Part shown: in pieces, positions 16,639-23,693 of the stretch
Numbering within the stretch: the first letter of the stretch is position 1
Layout of the letters: each line of letters opens with the position of its first letter
Source: Pseudomonadota bacterium
Lineage (GTDB): Bacteria > Desulfobacterota > Desulfovibrionia > Desulfovibrionales > Desulfovibrionaceae
Assembly: GCA_023426275.1 (NCBI GenBank)
Contig: JAFABC010000228.1
Coordinates: 1-26,911 of the forward strand
Direction: 5' to 3'
DNA: 26,911 bases
Translations under genes and position numbers: made by a program
Notes under the pieces: model-generated
What the model was told of the DNA's origin: nothing
What the model saw: the letters and a program-made list of their open reading frames with translations, nothing else
The model's database searches: none

Positions 16639-18756
16639 ATGCGCATCCGCACCAAATTGCTCATCGTCCTGCTCGTCCTGGCCGTGCCGCCGCTTGTGGC
16701 CGTCAGCTATTACGCCGTGCACGAAGGCCGACAGCTCGGCGACGAACTCGCCGTGCACGCCGCCACCGCCTACAAGCGCGCGGCCGAACGGGAACTCTCG
16801 CTCATGGTCAACCTCATCGGCGAGGATCTCAACGACAACCGGCGTCTGCTCGAACTGGCCCTGACCTACCTCGGCCAGGAAACCCGGATCGGGCTGACCG
16901 CGCCCCTTTCCCGAAAGGAGCAGGACCACCCCCAGAATATCTTCGACGCCGCCGGCGACGTGCCGCTGGCCCTGGCCACCCTGCCCGACTATCCACTGCC
17001 GGCCACGGCCGACGCCGTGTCGCTACACACGCCGGCCGGCCTTGCGCCCGGGGTCGCCCGGACGGCATCCGCGCAACTGGCCCGCCTTGCCCCGACCCTG
17101 ACCGCCCTGCGCCGCCGACTGGCCGAAAACATGCTGTGGGCCTACGTGGCCCTGCCAAACGGCATCATGGCCTCGTTCCCCGGCCACGGCCACATGCCGG
17201 CCGGGTACGATCCCAGGAAGCGGCCGTGGTACCAAAGCGCCCTGGCCAAAAAAGGCCTGTCCTGGAACATCCTGGTGGATGCCTCCACCGGCCGGCTGAC
17301 CGCCACGGTGTCCAAGCCGGTCTTGGCCCCGGACGGCAGCGTCGCGGCCGTGGCCGCCATCGACGCCCCCCTGGAAACCATGCTGCCGGAAAGCGACCTG
17401 TCCCGGCGCTGGGGCACGGGCGTGCGCGCGCTGATCGTCCAGGCCGTGGCCGCGGACGGCGGCAGCAAGCTGGAGGTCATCGGCAGCCAGAACTTCCTGG
17501 ACGCGACCCGCACCTGGGACCGGGCGTTGACGCCCGAACCGCTTGTCCCCGACCAGCCGCAGGCCCTGGCGCGTCTGACCCGGGCCATCGAGTCGAAACA
17601 GGAGGAACAGCTTTCGATCACCCTGTCCGGTCGGCAGTATTTCGCCGTGTTCAAACCCTTTCCCGACACCCGGGCCGGCCTGCTCGTGCTGGTGCCGCGG
17701 GAAGCGGTGCTGGCGCAGGCGGACTCGGCCGAGGCGGCCATCCTGGACCGCACCCAGGGCATGGTGGGCGTGCTGGCCTCGGTCAGCCTGCTGGCCGTGG
17801 CCGGCGCCATCGTGCTGGCCTCGCTGGGGGCCCGGGCCGTGACCAAGCCGGTCATGGCCCTGTGCGACGCGGCCGGGCGGCTTTCCCAGGGCGACCTCGA
17901 TTCCCGGGCCCCGGTGGCGGGACGCGACGAATTGTCCCATCTGGCCATGACCTTCAACGACATGGCCCCCAAGCTGGCCGAGCGGCTGCGCCTCAAGCAG
18001 GACATGCTGCTGGCCATGGAGGTGCAGCAAAACCTGCTGCCGGCCATGGCCCCCACGCTGCCCGGACTCACCATTGCCGGCTCCACCCGGTTTTGCGACG
18101 AAACAGGCGGGGATTATTACGACTTTCTACACATCGGCCCTTCCGACGGATCGAGCTGTGACGTGATCGTGGGCGACGCCACCGGGCATGGCATCGCGGC
18201 GGCGCTTTTCATGGCCACGGGCCGGGCGCTGTTGCGCGGCGGCCGGGTCCGGGACGCCGATCCGGCCGAGCTGCTCACCCTGGCCAACGGCCTGCTCTAC
18301 CAGGACACCATGGACTCGGGCCGGTTCCTGACCCTGTTCTATCTGCGCCTGGAAAACGGCGGCCGCGCACCCGGCGGGCAGCTGCTCTGGGCCCGGGCCG
18401 GACACGATCCCGCCCTGGTCTACGATCCGTCCACGGACGCCTTTGCCGAACTGCTCGGACCGGGCCTGCCGCTCGGCGTCCTGCCGGACTTCGTCTACGA
18501 GCGGCAAACCCACCCCGGCCTGCTCCCGGGACAGGTACTGGCCCTTGGCACCGACGGCATCTGGGAAGCCCGCAATCCGGCCGGCGAGATGTACGGCAAG
18601 GACCGCTTCCGGGCCGTGCTGCGGGCCAACGCCGCCGCCCCGGCCCGGGACATCCTGGCCGCCGTCCATCAGGACGTGGCCGATTTCCAGGCCGGCGCCC
18701 CGCGCGACGACGACATCACCCTCGTCGTGGTCAAGGCCGATCCGACGGAGGCGTGA
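16639..18756 (+). CDS. Membrane SpoIIE/PP2C-type serine phosphatase with sensor and HAMP domains
   Basis: 705-residue signalling phosphatase of the RsbU/SpoIIE class; such enzymes dephosphorylate STAS antagonists to start partner switching. Order: transmembrane helix (about 7-25), a large extracytoplasmic Cache-like sensor region (about 30-370, with KRPWYQSALAKKGLSWN and PVLAPDGSVAAVAAIDAPL), second transmembrane helix (375-397), HAMP (about 398-450, VTKPVMALCDAAGRLSQGDLDSR), and PP2C domain starting MEVQQNLLPAMAP near 460, with metal-site motifs ETGGDYYDF, VGDATGHGIAAALFMA, ALGTDGIWEARN and RDDDITLVVV. The ATG at 16639 begins the first transmembrane helix; only GAGG is seen upstream. The likely substrate, the STAS protein at 24370, is 6 kb away, so the pairing is inference. 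Its 3' end overlaps the next gene on the opposite strand by 26 bases. Confidence 0.93.
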   Translation: MRIRTKLLIVLLVLAVPPLVAVSYYAVHEGRQLGDELAVHAATAYKRAAERELSLMVNLIGEDLNDNRRLLELALTYLGQETRIGLTAPLSRKEQDHPQNIFDAAGDVPLALATLPDYPLPATADAVSLHTPAGLAPGVARTASAQLARLAPTLTALRRRLAENMLWAYVALPNGIMASFPGHGHMPAGYDPRKRPWYQSALAKKGLSWNILVDASTGRLTATVSKPVLAPDGSVAAVAAIDAPLETMLPESDLSRRWGTGVRALIVQAVAADGGSKLEVIGSQNFLDATRTWDRALTPEPLVPDQPQALARLTRAIESKQEEQLSITLSGRQYFAVFKPFPDTRAGLLVLVPREAVLAQADSAEAAILDRTQGMVGVLASVSLLAVAGAIVLASLGARAVTKPVMALCDAAGRLSQGDLDSRAPVAGRDELSHLAMTFNDMAPKLAERLRLKQDMLLAMEVQQNLLPAMAPTLPGLTIAGSTRFCDETGGDYYDFLHIGPSDGSSCDVIVGDATGHGIAAALFMATGRALLRGGRVRDADPAELLTLANGLLYQDTMDSGRFLTLFYLRLENGGRAPGGQLLWARAGHDPALVYDPSTDAFAELLGPGLPLGVLPDFVYERQTHPGLLPGQVLALGTDGIWEARNPAGEMYGKDRFRAVLRANAAAPARDILAAVHQDVADFQAGAPRDDDITLVVVKADPTEA

Positions 18757-19555
18757 CCGACTCCAGCCAGCGCGCCCGGACCGGGTTGCGCGGCGGCACG
18801 CCCGTATAGCGGACCTTCGGGTAGCCGAGCATCAGCCCGCCCTGGACGAGATGGCCTTCGGGCACGCCCAGGGCCTGCCGCACGGCCGCGTCGCCATTGG
18901 CGGCAAAGGTGAGCAGCCCGGCCCAGCAGGCGCCAAGCCCCCGCGACACGGCGGCGAGCTCCAGAAACGTCAGGGCGATGCCGCAGTCGGCCGCGCCAAA
19001 GGGCGCGGCGGCCTCGGTGTACACGACCGCCAGGGCCGGCGCGCCGCGCAGGAAGTAATCACGTCCCCGCTCCCACATGGACGAATATTTGGGCCGTTGG
19101 CCATTGGCCGCGAACCAGGCGGCGGTCAGCCCGGCCAGTTCGCGGACCGTGGTGGGGTCCACGGTGACGCTCCAGCGGATCTCCTGCACGTTGGAGGCCG
19201 TGGGCGCATGGCGGGCCACGTCGAGCAACTCCTCCATGACGGCCCGTTCCACCGGTTTGCTCTTGTAGGCCCGAATGGAACGCCGGCCGCGCAGCAGGCC
19301 GTCTACCGCCGCCGGCCCGGGCCAGGACCGGACATTGGCCCGCACCCCGACCGCCGGGTCGACCGCGTCCACCCGGACATTGGTCAGGGCGCCATGGGGA
19401 CAGGCGGCCACGCAGTGCCCGCAGGCGTTGCACACGCCCGGATCGACCGCGACAGGCCCGCCGTCGGCGTCGGCCTCCAGGGCCCCGCTCGGACACACGG
19501 CCACGCACAGGCCGTCCTTGCTGCATTTCGTCGCATCCACCGTGATCAGATCCAT
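18731..19555 (-). CDS. Ferredoxin-nitroreductase fusion protein
   Basis: 274-residue protein joining an N-terminal bacterial ferredoxin domain to an FMN nitroreductase domain, probably passing electrons from Fe-S clusters to flavin. First cluster motif CSKDGLCVAVCP (11-22) has the form CxxDxxCxxxCP, with Asp14 in the place of a cysteine; second cluster CNACGHCVAACP (42-53) is complete. The nitroreductase half begins LLRGRRSIRAYKSKPVE, with HAPTASNVQEIRWSV, RGAPALAVVY, and LGACWAGLL; it ends with GYPKVRYTGVPPRNP. The ATG at 19555 has AGGAGGT six bases upstream; a GTG one codon earlier is too close. A candidate promoter lies at 19614-19641. Substrate unknown. Confidence 0.93.
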   Translation of the reverse strand: MDLITVDATKCSKDGLCVAVCPSGALEADADGGPVAVDPGVCNACGHCVAACPHGALTNVRVDAVDPAVGVRANVRSWPGPAAVDGLLRGRRSIRAYKSKPVERAVMEELLDVARHAPTASNVQEIRWSVTVDPTTVRELAGLTAAWFAANGQRPKYSSMWERGRDYFLRGAPALAVVYTEAAAPFGAADCGIALTFLELAAVSRGLGACWAGLLTFAANGDAAVRQALGVPEGHLVQGGLMLGYPKVRYTGVPPRNPVRARWLESVTPPSDRP

Positions 19556-19868
19556 CACAAGACCTCCTGAAAGAACTGCCGCGTCCGGGAAAACATTCCT
19601 GACGCGTCGGGGAATCCTACCCTGACAGGACGGCGTTGCAAGAGGGCACGGGAAAGTGCGCAGCTCCCCCGGGGGGAACCGGACACAGGGGATACGCAGG
19701 GGAAGGTTCGGGAAAGTTGGGGAGGGGCGGCCGGACCCGGAGGCAGGGGGACGGGGCCGGCCGACGGTCCCTGTACACGTGGAGGGGACCCGCTTTGCGC
19801 GTTGGCGAGTCGGCTTGAAACAATCTCATGCACCAACCGGAGGCACCCGGGCCTCCCGGCGATGCGTG
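19556..19868. other. 313-bp intergenic region between two nitroreductase genes
   Basis: No coding frame looks real here. It holds the ribosome binding site and candidate promoter of the downstream ferredoxin-nitroreductase, an 8-bp palindrome GACGCGTC (19601-19608), and an imperfect GC hairpin just after the stop of the second gene (CCGGAGGC near 19838 with GCCTCCCGG near 19851) that may be a terminator without a T-run. The middle part (19680-19790) is G-rich on the plus strand with repeated GGGGA/GGGAA runs and no feature I can name. Confidence 0.6.
19614..19641 (-). promoter_or_regulatory. Possible sigma-70 promoter of the ferredoxin-nitroreductase
   Basis: On the minus strand TTGCAA (19641-19636) and TAGGAT (19619-19614) are separated by 16 bases, about 58 bases before the ATG. 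Four of six positions match in each hexamer. Confidence 0.45.
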
Positions 19869-20681
19869 CTACAACCAGAGCAACCGGATACGGGGACCCG
19901 CTTCGGGCTGGCCGGCGGGAAAACCGGGATAGCCGATGAAAAGCGCGGCATAGACCACGTGGCCGGTGGGGATGGCCAGGGCGGCGGCCAGAGCCGGCCA
20001 GTCGGAGGCGGCCCGCACGATTTCGCCGGCGTAGCAGACGCCAAGCCCCTTGACGACGGCATTCCATTCCAGCCGGGCCGCGGTCAGGGCGCAGGCCCGG
20101 GCCGCCTCGGCCGAACCTTCCCGGCCGTGCACCACGGCCATGTGCGGCGCACCGCCGAACACCTCCTTGCGGGCATCGCCCCCGGGCGCGACGCCATCGG
20201 CCAGAATTCCTTCCCGCCGCAGCCAATCGGCGGCCATTTTCGTCACCTTGTCCATGCTGGGCTGGGCCTCGACCATGACGAAGTTGGCCAGGCCGGGCGT
20301 TTCCCCGGTCGGCGACCAGCTGGCGATTTGCATCAGCTCGCGCAGGGTCTGGATGGACACCGCTTCCTCGGAAAAAACCTGCACGCTCCGGCGGCTTTTG
20401 CGCAGCCGGGCCTGGGACTCGCCATCGGCGCAGGCGAACAGCGCCCGCTTGCCCGAAGCCACGCTGCTGCGCGGCAGCAACTTGTCAAAGCAGCAGGCAT
20501 TGATGCTGTAGGCGGTCGATGACACGGTTTTGGACTTGCCCGCGCCAGTCTTGGCCTGCGCCTTGCGTGCCGGATCCTGCTTCTTTTTCGCAGTTGCCGT
20601 TGGCGGGCACACAAATGGAATGCCCTTGATGTACATAATGTTCGATACGCCGGGACCACTGTTGTCTTTCACTGTCTGCAT
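19869..20681 (-). CDS. Nitroreductase family protein lacking the ferredoxin motifs
   Basis: 270-residue protein. Its C-terminal two thirds align by eye with the ferredoxin-nitroreductase encoded next door: SRRSVQVFSEEAVSIQTLRELMQIASWSPTGE parallels GRRSIRAYKSKPVE...HAPTASN, and GGAPHMAVVH, NAVVKGLGVCYAGEI and YAALFIGYPGF parallel RGAPALAVVY, SRGLGACWAGLL and QGGLMLGYPKV. The first 95 residues contain no CxxCxxCxxxCP motif; instead there is a Lys/Ala/Gln-rich stretch (about 33-53) and INACCFDKLLPRSS. The sequence also stops right after the GYP motif, without the usual RNP tail. The ATG at 20681 is preferred because GAGGAG lies six bases upstream; an ATG at 20687 abuts that site. Function unknown; FMN binding is plausible but not sure. 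Confidence 0.85.
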   Translation of the reverse strand: MQTVKDNSGPGVSNIMYIKGIPFVCPPTATAKKKQDPARKAQAKTGAGKSKTVSSTAYSINACCFDKLLPRSSVASGKRALFACADGESQARLRKSRRSVQVFSEEAVSIQTLRELMQIASWSPTGETPGLANFVMVEAQPSMDKVTKMAADWLRREGILADGVAPGGDARKEVFGGAPHMAVVHGREGSAEAARACALTAARLEWNAVVKGLGVCYAGEIVRAASDWPALAAALAIPTGHVVYAALFIGYPGFPAGQPEAGPRIRLLWL

Positions 20682-20717
20682 AAGCATCTCCTCGGGACTG
20701 TCGCCCTATTTCCGGGC

Positions 20718-20741
20718 TACGCGCAAAGCGTATCCCACACA
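20718..20741. promoter_or_regulatory. Hairpin plus 13-bp shared motif, copy B
   Basis: Dyad TACGC (20718-20722) / GCGTA (20728-20732) with a 5-base loop, running into CGTATCCCACACA (20729-20741), identical to 16586-16598. CCGGGC precedes it directly (20712-20717). It lies between a nitroreductase and a receiver-domain gene that are divergent. Confidence 0.5.
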
Positions 20742-20808
20742 AGAGGACGTTTCTTGCAGAAAGCGTGACCTGTGACACAGCCACCGGCCTCCATCACGGG
20801 AATTTTCC

Positions 20809-20837
20809 TTGAGAAACGCCATGGGCTGGCATAGAGT
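20809..20837 (+). promoter_or_regulatory. Possible sigma-70 promoter of the receiver gene
   Basis: TTGAGA (20809-20814) and TAGAGT (20832-20837) with 17 bases between, 28 bases before the ATG at 20866. Each hexamer matches the consensus at four positions. Confidence 0.5.
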
Positions 20838-20865
20838 GCAAGAGAAAAAATTTTTTGGAGGTTTC

Positions 20866-21270
20866 ATGCGGGCCCTTGTCGTGGACGATGATCCGGCCAG
20901 CCGGCAGGTGCTGGCCGTCCAGCTGGACGGCCTCGGCCCCTGCACCCTGTGCGCCAGCGGCCCCGACGCCGTGGAGGCCATTGTCCGGGCCATCGCCGCC
21001 GGCGAACCGTTTGACGTCGTTTTTTTGGACTGCATCATGCCCTACATGGACGGCTTCGAAACGCTGACCCGCATCCGCGACGTGGAAACCTCCGCCGGCC
21101 TGCCCCCGGAACGGCAGGCCAAGGCCATCCTGGTCACGTCCATGGACGACGACCCCGACACCCTGGCCGCCCCGTGCGACTGCCGGATCGCGGCCACCCT
21201 GCTCAAGCCGGCCAACAAGACCGAACTGCTGGAAACGCTCGCCGCCCTGCTGCTGGTGGACAAAAACTGA
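20866..21270 (+). CDS. Stand-alone response regulator receiver (CheY-like)
   Basis: 134-residue protein made only of a receiver domain. Acidic pocket D7-D9 (VVDDDP), phosphoacceptor D55 in FDVVFLDCIMPYMDGFETL, the conserved hydroxyl residue in AILVTSMDD, and the conserved lysine in TLLKPANKTELL are all present, so it should accept phosphate from a histidine kinase or phosphotransfer protein. There is no output domain. The ATG at 20866 follows GGAGG with good spacing; an upstream ATG at 20809 is inside the promoter. No kinase gene is in the window; the nearby SpoIIE-type phosphatase uses a different chemistry, so a link is not implied. Confidence 0.93.
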   Translation: MRALVVDDDPASRQVLAVQLDGLGPCTLCASGPDAVEAIVRAIAAGEPFDVVFLDCIMPYMDGFETLTRIRDVETSAGLPPERQAKAILVTSMDDDPDTLAAPCDCRIAATLLKPANKTELLETLAALLLVDKN

Positions 21271-21285
21271 CCCCTGCCGTCGCCA

Positions 21286-21304
21286 GCCGGGACGCCGTCC
21301 CGGC
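21286..21304. terminator. GC hairpin after the receiver gene
   Basis: Perfect 8-bp stem GCCGGGAC / GTCCCGGC with a 3-base loop, 15 bases after the receiver stop codon. No T-run follows directly, so intrinsic termination is only possible. Further on, ACCTTTTGAAAAGGT (21333-21347) is a perfect dyad and T6 occurs at 21369-21374. Confidence 0.4.
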
Positions 21305-21415
21305 CCCGCCCGGAAAGGCCTTCTGCGCCCGGACCTTTTGAAAAGGTGATCGCGGAGCATCCCGCCGGTTTTTTCACAAGACGAAACATCCGTCTCTTTA
21401 CGTGTATCCTGGTAT

Positions 21416-21442
21416 TTGTTAGTCTATTTACAAGACCAACAA
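21416..21442. repeat. Inverted repeat before the nuclease-like gene
   Basis: TTGTTAGTCT (21416-21425) and AGACCAACAA (21433-21442) are inverted copies with one mismatch and a 7-base AT-rich spacer, ending 16 bases before the ATG at 21459. The surrounding 21380-21445 is AT-richer than the rest of the window and holds TTTACG-N17-TAGTCT, a weak promoter-like pair overlapping the left arm. It may be an operator or a leader hairpin. Confidence 0.55.
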
Positions 21443-21458
21443 CCACCGGGAAACCTTC

Positions 21459-21860
21459 ATGCGTCCTGGCCCATTCCTGCCGACCTGTCTTCTGGCCGTC
21501 TTCCTCGCCGTTTCGGCCCGGGCCGACGGCGGGCGCAGCTATGGGAACGTGGACGCCGTGGTGGTGCGGGTGTGCGACGGCGATACGGTGGTGGTGGATA
21601 TTCCGGACTATCCGGCCGTGATCGGTCAGGGAATCCGGGTGCGGCTGACCGGCGTGGACGCGCCGGAACTGCGCGCCCGGGACGAAGCCAGCCGGCAGGC
21701 GGCCCGGCAGGCCAGGGATGCCATGGCCGCCTTGCTGCCGCCGGGCACGGCCGTGACGCTGACCGGGGTGCGGCGGGACAAATATTTCCGCCTCGACGCC
21801 GCCGTCCTGCTCAACGGCCGCGACGTGGGCAAGCGCCTGGGACTGCCGCCCCGCCAGTGA
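21459..21860 (+). CDS. Secreted staphylococcal-nuclease-like protein, short form
   Basis: 133-residue protein with a signal peptide (about 1-22, PTCLLAVFLAVSARA) followed by an SNase-type OB fold. It has the metal and catalytic residues by comparison with Staphylococcus nuclease: VCDGDTVVV with D40, VRLTGVDAPE with R62, D67 and E70, and DKYFRLDA with R111. The usual family continues past LNGRDVGKRL with helix residues giving NQELVRAGLAW; this protein ends at GLPPRQ, so the last helix is missing. It is likely exported and might cut DNA or RNA, though a short form may be inactive. The start fits the signal peptide, but the ribosome binding site is weak. It converges on the dynamin-like operon, with repeat copy 3 between. 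Confidence 0.85.
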   Translation: MRPGPFLPTCLLAVFLAVSARADGGRSYGNVDAVVVRVCDGDTVVVDIPDYPAVIGQGIRVRLTGVDAPELRARDEASRQAARQARDAMAALLPPGTAVTLTGVRRDKYFRLDAAVLLNGRDVGKRLGLPPRQ

Positions 21861-21892
21861 CGCCCCGGCCCCCGCCGGCAGCCCCTTTTGCG

Positions 21893-21937
21893 CAGGGTCC
21901 GGGAGGAGCGCCTCTCCTCCCGGCCGCCCGGGGCATC
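21893..21937 (+). repeat. Palindromic intergenic repeat, copy 3
   Basis: CCGGGAGGAG (21899-21908) and CTCCTCCCGG (21914-21923) form a perfect 10-bp stem with a 5-base loop, between GGGT and GCCGCCCGGGGCATC. The outer parts match copy 1 (GGGTCCGGG ... GCCGCCGGAGGCATC) while the stem centre differs. It separates the ends of two converging genes and could stop transcription from either side. Confidence 0.55.
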
Positions 21938-21967
21938 CCCTTCGCTCTTCTCCCGACGACGAGGCCC

Positions 21968-23662
21968 TTACTCGGGATTGAAGGCGGCCAGATCGGCGGC
22001 CAGGGCGTCGCGACGGGCGGTCAGGGCGGACAGGGATTCGCGACGGGCGGTCACGTCGGCGAAGAAGGGCTCGAAGCGCTGGTCGAGTTCGCGGAAAATG
22101 CGGTCCACACGGGCCGACAGGCGGTCGTCGAGTTCCCGGCGCAGGCGTTCGCCGCCGGCGGCCAAGCGCCGCCGCATCTCGGCCAGCACGCGCGGACGCT
22201 GCCAGAACAGGGCGCTGCCGGCAATGAGCGCGCCAAGGGCCGCCACCACGCCGCCGGTGACGTCGATGACCGTGCTCTTGACGGCCACGACAAAAATGGT
22301 GCCGAGCACGACCAGCGCCCCGCCCCAAACGGCCTTGGGGTCCATGCCGGTGACGCTGCCGGGATCTATGCCGGCCAGGGGCCCGCCCGCGGCAAGCAGG
22401 TCCTCCACCCGCTCGACCACCTCGGCCAGCACCCGGTCGCGCTGTTCGCCCAGGGCGTCGGGCGGCAGGAGCGCGGCATCGCGGCGACGGCGCAGCTCGT
22501 CGAGCAACAGCCGCACCGAGCTGGCCACGCTCTCCAGGACATGCTGGGCGCCCTGCCGGGCAATGGCCTCCACCTCGCGTTCCAGGTCCGCGGCGAAGAC
22601 CTCGCCGAGCTCCCGCAACCGGGCGGCCGGCCCGGCCTCGCTCTTGCGCCGCCAGATCCCGGTCAGGGAACGGCCAAGCATGTTCGTGAACGTCAGTTCG
22701 CGGGCAAAGGCCGCCTCGAATTCCCCGGCCAGCCGGCTGTAGGCCGCCTCCACCCGCGTCCGCAGCACCTCGGCCTCCCGGCCGGCGGCCAGCCGGGCCG
22801 CCTGCAGGCGCTTGGTGATGTGATCGGCCTCGACCGCGTCGGCCGAGACCTCCTCCCCGCGTGTGACCAGGGTTTCGGACACGTCGGCCAGCACCCGCTC
22901 GGCCGAACGGCGGGTGGATTCGAGCTTGGCCGTGAAATGGCCGCCCGAAGCGGTCAGCTGGCGGATATGGCGACGGATGGCCTCGATGCCGCCGGCCTCG
23001 GGGTCTTCCATACTCTTGGTCGCGGATACGAGAAAAATGATGGGATCGGTCAGTCCCCTGGCGCCGGCCAGTTCCCGCAGCCGGGTCGTGTTGACCTCGA
23101 TCTGCTCGGCCGAGGCCAGATCGGCCTGGGTCAGGACAAAGGCCACGTTGCGTCGCCAGGATTCGGCGGCCAGATCGTAGAACTCCCAGGCCGAACGGGA
23201 ATAGGGATTGAGCGCCGAAAAGGCGAACAGCACGAGGTCGGCGCGCGGAATGAACTGCTCCGTGATCTCCTGGTGCCGGTCGATGATGCTGTCTACGCCG
23301 GGCGTGTCCACGATGGCCAGTCCGTCGAGGATGGGGTCGTCGAGCTGCACCCGCACCACAAGCGGGCTTTCCTCCTGCTCGCCGGGTTCGGAGCCCCGGG
23401 TGATGATGCGGATGCGGTCCGTGCACGGGTCCGGCGCGACCGCCGTGACCGGCGCGCCGAGCAAGGCGTTGATCAGGCTGCTCTTGCCGGTCTTGACCTC
23501 GCCGACCACCACGAACAGGAAGGGTTCGAGGGCGTGCGCCGCCAGCTCGGACGCGATCTTTTCCAAATCGGCCCGCCCGCAGCGGGCCGTCAGTTCACCA
23601 AGGCGGCCCAGAAGCCCGGCCAGTTCGGCCCGGCGGTCCAGCTGCCGCGATTCCAGAAGCAT
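21968..23662 (-). CDS. Dynamin-like GTPase
   Basis: 564-residue large GTPase of the bacterial dynamin-like family, expected to act on membranes. GTPase motifs: G1 GEVKTGKS (54-61), G2 T81, G3 DTPG (119-122), G4 TQAD (178-181, a variant of T/NKxD). Long helical stalk with many Arg/Glu (about 240-440), then a hydrophobic hairpin near 448-487 (GALVVLGTIFVVAV ... GGVVAALGALIAGSALFW) that would insert in the membrane, and a helical C-terminus. The ATG at 23662 is chosen because the upstream 69 codons are Pro/Arg-rich and run through another gene; a GTG four codons earlier is an alternative. It is the last gene of a minus-strand operon after an exported unknown (31-base gap). Only one dynamin-like gene is seen, whereas many bacteria have pairs. 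Confidence 0.88.
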   Translation of the reverse strand: MLLESRQLDRRAELAGLLGRLGELTARCGRADLEKIASELAAHALEPFLFVVVGEVKTGKSSLINALLGAPVTAVAPDPCTDRIRIITRGSEPGEQEESPLVVRVQLDDPILDGLAIVDTPGVDSIIDRHQEITEQFIPRADLVLFAFSALNPYSRSAWEFYDLAAESWRRNVAFVLTQADLASAEQIEVNTTRLRELAGARGLTDPIIFLVSATKSMEDPEAGGIEAIRRHIRQLTASGGHFTAKLESTRRSAERVLADVSETLVTRGEEVSADAVEADHITKRLQAARLAAGREAEVLRTRVEAAYSRLAGEFEAAFARELTFTNMLGRSLTGIWRRKSEAGPAARLRELGEVFAADLEREVEAIARQGAQHVLESVASSVRLLLDELRRRRDAALLPPDALGEQRDRVLAEVVERVEDLLAAGGPLAGIDPGSVTGMDPKAVWGGALVVLGTIFVVAVKSTVIDVTGGVVAALGALIAGSALFWQRPRVLAEMRRRLAAGGERLRRELDDRLSARVDRIFRELDQRFEPFFADVTARRESLSALTARRDALAADLAAFNPE

Positions 23663-23693
23663 AGGCCCCACGAGAACCCCTTTGTCAGCCCCG

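Noticed and set aside
16386..18161. 591-codon plus-strand frame within the phosphatase region
   Set aside because: Arg/Gly/Pro-rich out-of-frame reading of the phosphatase gene, whose own frame has transmembrane, HAMP and PP2C motifs.
20824..20839. Sigma-54 promoter before the receiver gene (TGGCATAGAGTGCA)
   Set aside because: GG and GC are separated by 8 bases instead of 10, so it does not fit; a sigma-70 pair overlaps it.
21042..23426. 794-codon minus-strand frame over the nuclease and dynamin genes
   Set aside because: It runs through coding and intergenic DNA alike, including the repeat at 21893, and is rich in Arg, Gly and His; the dynamin frame with GTPase motifs is the real one.
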